Shown piece after piece: positions 61,322 to 64,000 of a DNA stretch of 64,000 nucleotides. Position numbers and translations under genes: made by a program. A model generated the notes under the pieces. The model was not told the origin of the DNA. It did not search any database and saw only the letters and a program-made list of their open reading frames with translations. The stretch lies in NCBI RefSeq assembly GCF_000759715.1, contig NZ_BBLU01000008.1, forward strand, positions 1-64,000, read 5' to 3'. Every line of letters begins with the position of its first letter. The first letter of the stretch is position 1. The stretch is from Demequina mangrovi (GTDB taxonomy: Bacteria > Actinomycetota > Actinomycetes > Actinomycetales > Demequinaceae).

Positions 61322-61621
61322 GACACGACCCCCCTCTGCTTGCCCCCCGGAGCACCCACTATAGCCGCGTTATACAGGCGCTTCGCGTCACCGCTTCACG
61401 GGTCTCCGATATTCCGATATCGCCAACTATCCATGTGTACAGCAGGAACGATGCGCCCGCATCTCCAAGCCCTCGGCACGCCGTCTCCCGGCTCGCCCTC
61501 GCCCTCGCCCTCGCCCTCGCCCTCGCCCTGGCCCTCGGGGACATGGGTGCAGGATCCGCGAGCGATCCGGCACCCAGGTCCCGCTGGGGCGCTGCCGCGC
61601 GGGACGGATAGGCTCGCAGCC
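61322..61621. other. Intergenic region of 300 bp, no gene seen
   Basis: It contains AT-rich repeats near 61360-61430 (ACTATAGCCGCGTTATA; CCGATATTCCGATATCG), likely promoter and operator DNA for the divergent MarR gene, and the GCCCTC hexamer repeat. Both strands were read for short coding sequence and none stood out. Confidence 0.5.
61495..61536. repeat. Hexanucleotide tandem repeat (GCCCTC)
   Basis: Five perfect copies of GCCCTC are followed by GCCCTG and GCCCTC, seven units in 42 bases, between marR and the Maf gene. Such arrays are prone to slippage. Confidence 0.95.
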
Positions 61622-62260
61622 ATGCCTGTCCCCCTCCTGCTCGCCTCGCAGTCCCCCGCCCGCCTCGCCACGCTCCGCTCGGCGGGTGTCGAACCCGACG
61701 TGATCGTGAGCGACGTCGACGAGGACGCCGCGCTCGACGCGGCCCGCGCGGCGGCGACAGCCGCAGGCGCCACCCTCACCCCGGCCGATGCCGTCCTTGC
61801 GCTCGCGCGCGCCAAGGCCGAGCACGTGGTCGCGGAGTACGAGTGCGAGGCGCTCGTGCTCGGCTGCGACTCGATGCTCGAGCTCGACGGCGAGATCCTC
61901 GGCAAGCCCGCGGACGCGCCGACCGCGATCGAGCGGTGGCGCGCGATGCGCGGCCGCACCGGGGTGCTGCACACCGGCCACTGGCTCGTTGACGACCGCG
62001 ACGGCGGCACCGGCGGCACCCTGGGCGCGACCTCCTCGACCGTGGTGCGCTTCGCGGACCTCACCGACGCCGAGATCGAGGCGTACGTCGCCACCGGTGA
62101 ACCCCTCAAGGTCGCCGGCGCCTTCACCGTCGACGGCCTGGGCGGCCCGTACGTCGAGGCGATCGAGGGCGACTACCACGGCGTGGTCGGCGTGAGCCTG
62201 CCCCTGCTGCGTCATCTGCTCGCGGATCTCGAGATCGCCTTCCACGAGCTGCGCGCCTGA
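61622..62260 (+). CDS. Maf-like nucleoside-triphosphate pyrophosphatase
   Basis: A 212-residue Maf-family house-cleaning enzyme that hydrolyses non-canonical or excess nucleoside triphosphates. The opening L-L-L-A-S-Q-S-P-A-R is the S-x-S-P-R signature variant, with G-C-D-S-M-L-E-L, G-K-P and Y-V-E-A-I-E-G-D-Y-H-G-V-V-G motifs. It stands alone, with the start at 61622. Confidence 0.92.
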   Translation: MPVPLLLASQSPARLATLRSAGVEPDVIVSDVDEDAALDAARAAATAAGATLTPADAVLALARAKAEHVVAEYECEALVLGCDSMLELDGEILGKPADAPTAIERWRAMRGRTGVLHTGHWLVDDRDGGTGGTLGATSSTVVRFADLTDAEIEAYVATGEPLKVAGAFTVDGLGGPYVEAIEGDYHGVVGVSLPLLRHLLADLEIAFHELRA

Positions 62261-62314
62261 ACTTTCCACCTGGAACCCCCTGACAGCCAGGGGCATCCGG
62301 GTTAGCGTCGAGGG

Positions 62315-64000
62315 ATGGGCGCGGGGGTGGGCCCGGAACTCTCCCGGGTGCGCTGGATTCAGGCGTGGCGTCGGCTCGTGACGGCACGCTGGCGGGTCGC
62401 GCGCTTCACGCGGCACGGCAACCGCCCCGCCGCGGCGGCAATGCTCGCCCTCAACGTGGTCCTGGGTCTGCTTCCCGCGGTCTTCATCGTCGCCACCTCC
62501 GTGCTGATCGGCCGGGTCCCGGCGGCCGTCCGCGACGGGCTGGACTCCGCCGCGTGGGACTCGCTCGTCACCGCCTTCGCGGTCGCCGGCGCCGCCCTGC
62601 TGACGATGCAGGCGCTCTCCCCCGTCGAGCAGGCGCTGTTCTCCGTGGTGAGGCAGAGCGTCGACGCGACGATGCGCGACCGCCTGATGGAGCGGACGCT
62701 CGCCGCGTCGGGCATGGCGGCCATGGAGGACCAACGCGTGCTCGACGCGCTCGCGCGGGCCACGTCCGACCTCGACAAGGAGGACGAGGGCCCGGGCGCC
62801 GGAGCGGCCGCGTCGATCGCGGTGGTGCGCAACTGGACCGCGCTGCTGTCGATGGCGACGCTCGCCGGCGTGGCAGCCGGCTGGTGGGCGGGCGCGGGCG
62901 TGGCCCTCGTCGCCGGCGCGCTGCGCTGGCGGCAGCGACGCCAGATGCGGGTCGCGGAGGCCGCGTTCACGGCGGCCGCGCGCGACCTGCGCGGCTGGGA
63001 GTACTTCCGGGACCTCTCCACGGGGGCGGCGGTCGCCAAGGAGACGCGCGTGTTCGGGCTCACCTCGTGGCTGGCCGACCGCACGAGCGCGTTCTACGCC
63101 GCCTACACGGTCCCCCTGCAGCGCATCTACGAGGACACGCAGCGACGCGAGGCGTTCGCGGCGCTGGCCTCCGGCATCGCGATCCTCGGCACGGTCGCGG
63201 CCGTCGTCGGCGCGCAGGCCGCCGCGGGCGCGCTCAGCCTGACCGCGTTCGCGCTGTTCCTCCAGGCCGCCGCGGCCGCCATCCCGCTCGGCGACTTCTG
63301 GGGCCGCCCGGACATCGGCTCCCAGTCGGGCCTGCGGCACCACCGGGCGATCACCGATCTCGACAACGCCCTCGCCTCGCACCGGGCACCCGCCGCAACG
63401 GAGCCCACGACGGCGCTCGCGCCCGACGCGCCCTCGCGCTCGCTCGACCTGGTGGGCCTCCGCTTCCGCTACCCGGGGTCCGAGGAACTGGTCCTCGACG
63501 GCCTCGACCTCACCCTGCAGGCCGGACGGACCACGGCGATCGTCGGCGTCAACGGGGCGGGCAAGACCACCCTCGTCAAGCTCCTCGGACGACTCTACGA
63601 GCCTACGGCCGGCCGCATCGAGGTCGACGGGGTCGACGTCTCGACCGTGGACATCGCGGCGTGGCGCCGGCACCTGTCCGTCGTGTTCCAGGACTTCCTG
63701 CGCTACGAGCTGAGCGTGCGCGAGAACATCGCCGCCGGCTTCCCGAAGGCGCCTGTGGACGATGCGGTGGTCGCGCAGGTGGCGCACGAGGCGGGCGTCC
63801 TCGACGCCCTGCGGGAGCGCGGGCTCGGCCTCGACACGCCGCTCGCGCGCGTCTACACCGGCGGGACCGACCTCTCGGGCGGGCAATGGCAGCGGATCGC
63901 GATCGCCCGGTCGCTGTACGCGCTGCACCACGGCGCCCGGGTGCTGGTGCTCGACGAACCCACCTCGGCGCTCGACGTCCGGGCCGAGGCACAGTTCTTC
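62315..64000 (+). CDS. ABC exporter, fused membrane and ATPase domains (partial, runs off the window)
   Basis: At least 562 residues. A membrane domain of about six helices (residues 45-330) is followed by an ATPase domain with Walker A G-V-N-G-A-G-K-T-T near residue 412, signature L-S-G-G-Q near 524, Walker B V-L-V-L-D-E-P-T-S-A-L-D near 545. It belongs to the lipid/peptide exporter class that acts as homo- or heterodimers. The start at 62315 lies after AGGG; the 3' end is missing. Confidence 0.88.
   Translation, partial: MGAGVGPELSRVRWIQAWRRLVTARWRVARFTRHGNRPAAAAMLALNVVLGLLPAVFIVATSVLIGRVPAAVRDGLDSAAWDSLVTAFAVAGAALLTMQALSPVEQALFSVVRQSVDATMRDRLMERTLAASGMAAMEDQRVLDALARATSDLDKEDEGPGAGAAASIAVVRNWTALLSMATLAGVAAGWWAGAGVALVAGALRWRQRRQMRVAEAAFTAAARDLRGWEYFRDLSTGAAVAKETRVFGLTSWLADRTSAFYAAYTVPLQRIYEDTQRREAFAALASGIAILGTVAAVVGAQAAAGALSLTAFALFLQAAAAAIPLGDFWGRPDIGSQSGLRHHRAITDLDNALASHRAPAATEPTTALAPDAPSRSLDLVGLRFRYPGSEELVLDGLDLTLQAGRTTAIVGVNGAGKTTLVKLLGRLYEPTAGRIEVDGVDVSTVDIAAWRRHLSVVFQDFLRYELSVRENIAAGFPKAPVDDAVVAQVAHEAGVLDALRERGLGLDTPLARVYTGGTDLSGGQWQRIAIARSLYALHHGARVLVLDEPTSALDVRAEAQFF

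Overview
The window is about 71% G+C by eye. It is densely coded with mostly overlapping ATGA/GTGA gene junctions, GTG starts are common, and it carries an actinobacterial-type tmRNA tag (ADSKRTDFALAA), DUF3039, DUF2017, DUF4916, an AccE subunit and a Tad locus of the Rv3654c type. Together these point to a high-GC actinomycete, most likely of the Micrococcales (Cellulomonas/Demequina-like). Pyruvate formate-lyase with its activase, AdhE and a FocA-type formate channel in one window indicate a facultative anaerobe with mixed-acid fermentation. There is no prophage, insertion sequence or CRISPR array; this looks like ordinary chromosome.

Layout. 0-9 kb: LysE exporter, thioredoxin, DUF4916 protein, then a leftward housekeeping operon (DUF3039, clpS, DUF2017, murI, MBL hydrolase, rph, rdgB, mug) and an ABC exporter pair. 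9-17 kb: VOC dioxygenase-like protein, fatty acid desaturase with its own operator, formate channel, Ca/Na exchanger, ssrA (tmRNA), and a TetR/MMPL efflux pair. 17-25 kb: DUF2207 membrane protein, then prfB, ftsE, ftsX, an EnvC-like M23 protein and smpB, the protein partner of the tmRNA. 25-30 kb: AdhE, a TDT/SLAC1-type transporter and a rhodanese lipoprotein. 30-45 kb: a catabolic island for GABA, beta-alanine or related amines, with four aldehyde dehydrogenases, three class-III aminotransferases, an FAD amine oxidase with a cupin, and two PucR-type regulators. 45-49 kb: pflA and pflB. 49-53 kb: a Tad pilus/secretion locus including a 54-residue membrane protein that is easy to miss. 53-57 kb: SRAP protein, BirA and acyl-CoA carboxylase beta and epsilon subunits. 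57-61 kb: two DUF218 paralogues, a striking Ser-X-X repeat protein, feoABC and a MarR regulator. 61-64 kb: Maf-like pyrophosphatase and an ABC exporter cut by the window end.

The most notable observations are regulatory or compositional. (1) Three copies of the same 16-bp palindrome, ATACCC(C/T)-NN-GGGGTAT, lie at the promoters of thioredoxin, rhodanese and the adhE/TDT-transporter intergenic region. This is the form expected for CsoR/CstR-family repressors and suggests a dispersed reactive-sulfur (or copper) regulon. (2) The decamer GGACGATGCG and its complement recur about once every 2-3 kb on both strands, far above composition-based expectation, with no known function. (3) A 116-residue protein has serine at every third position 21 times in succession, followed by one membrane helix. 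(4) Related GGGACC-containing elements precede focA, adhE and pflB, the fermentative genes.
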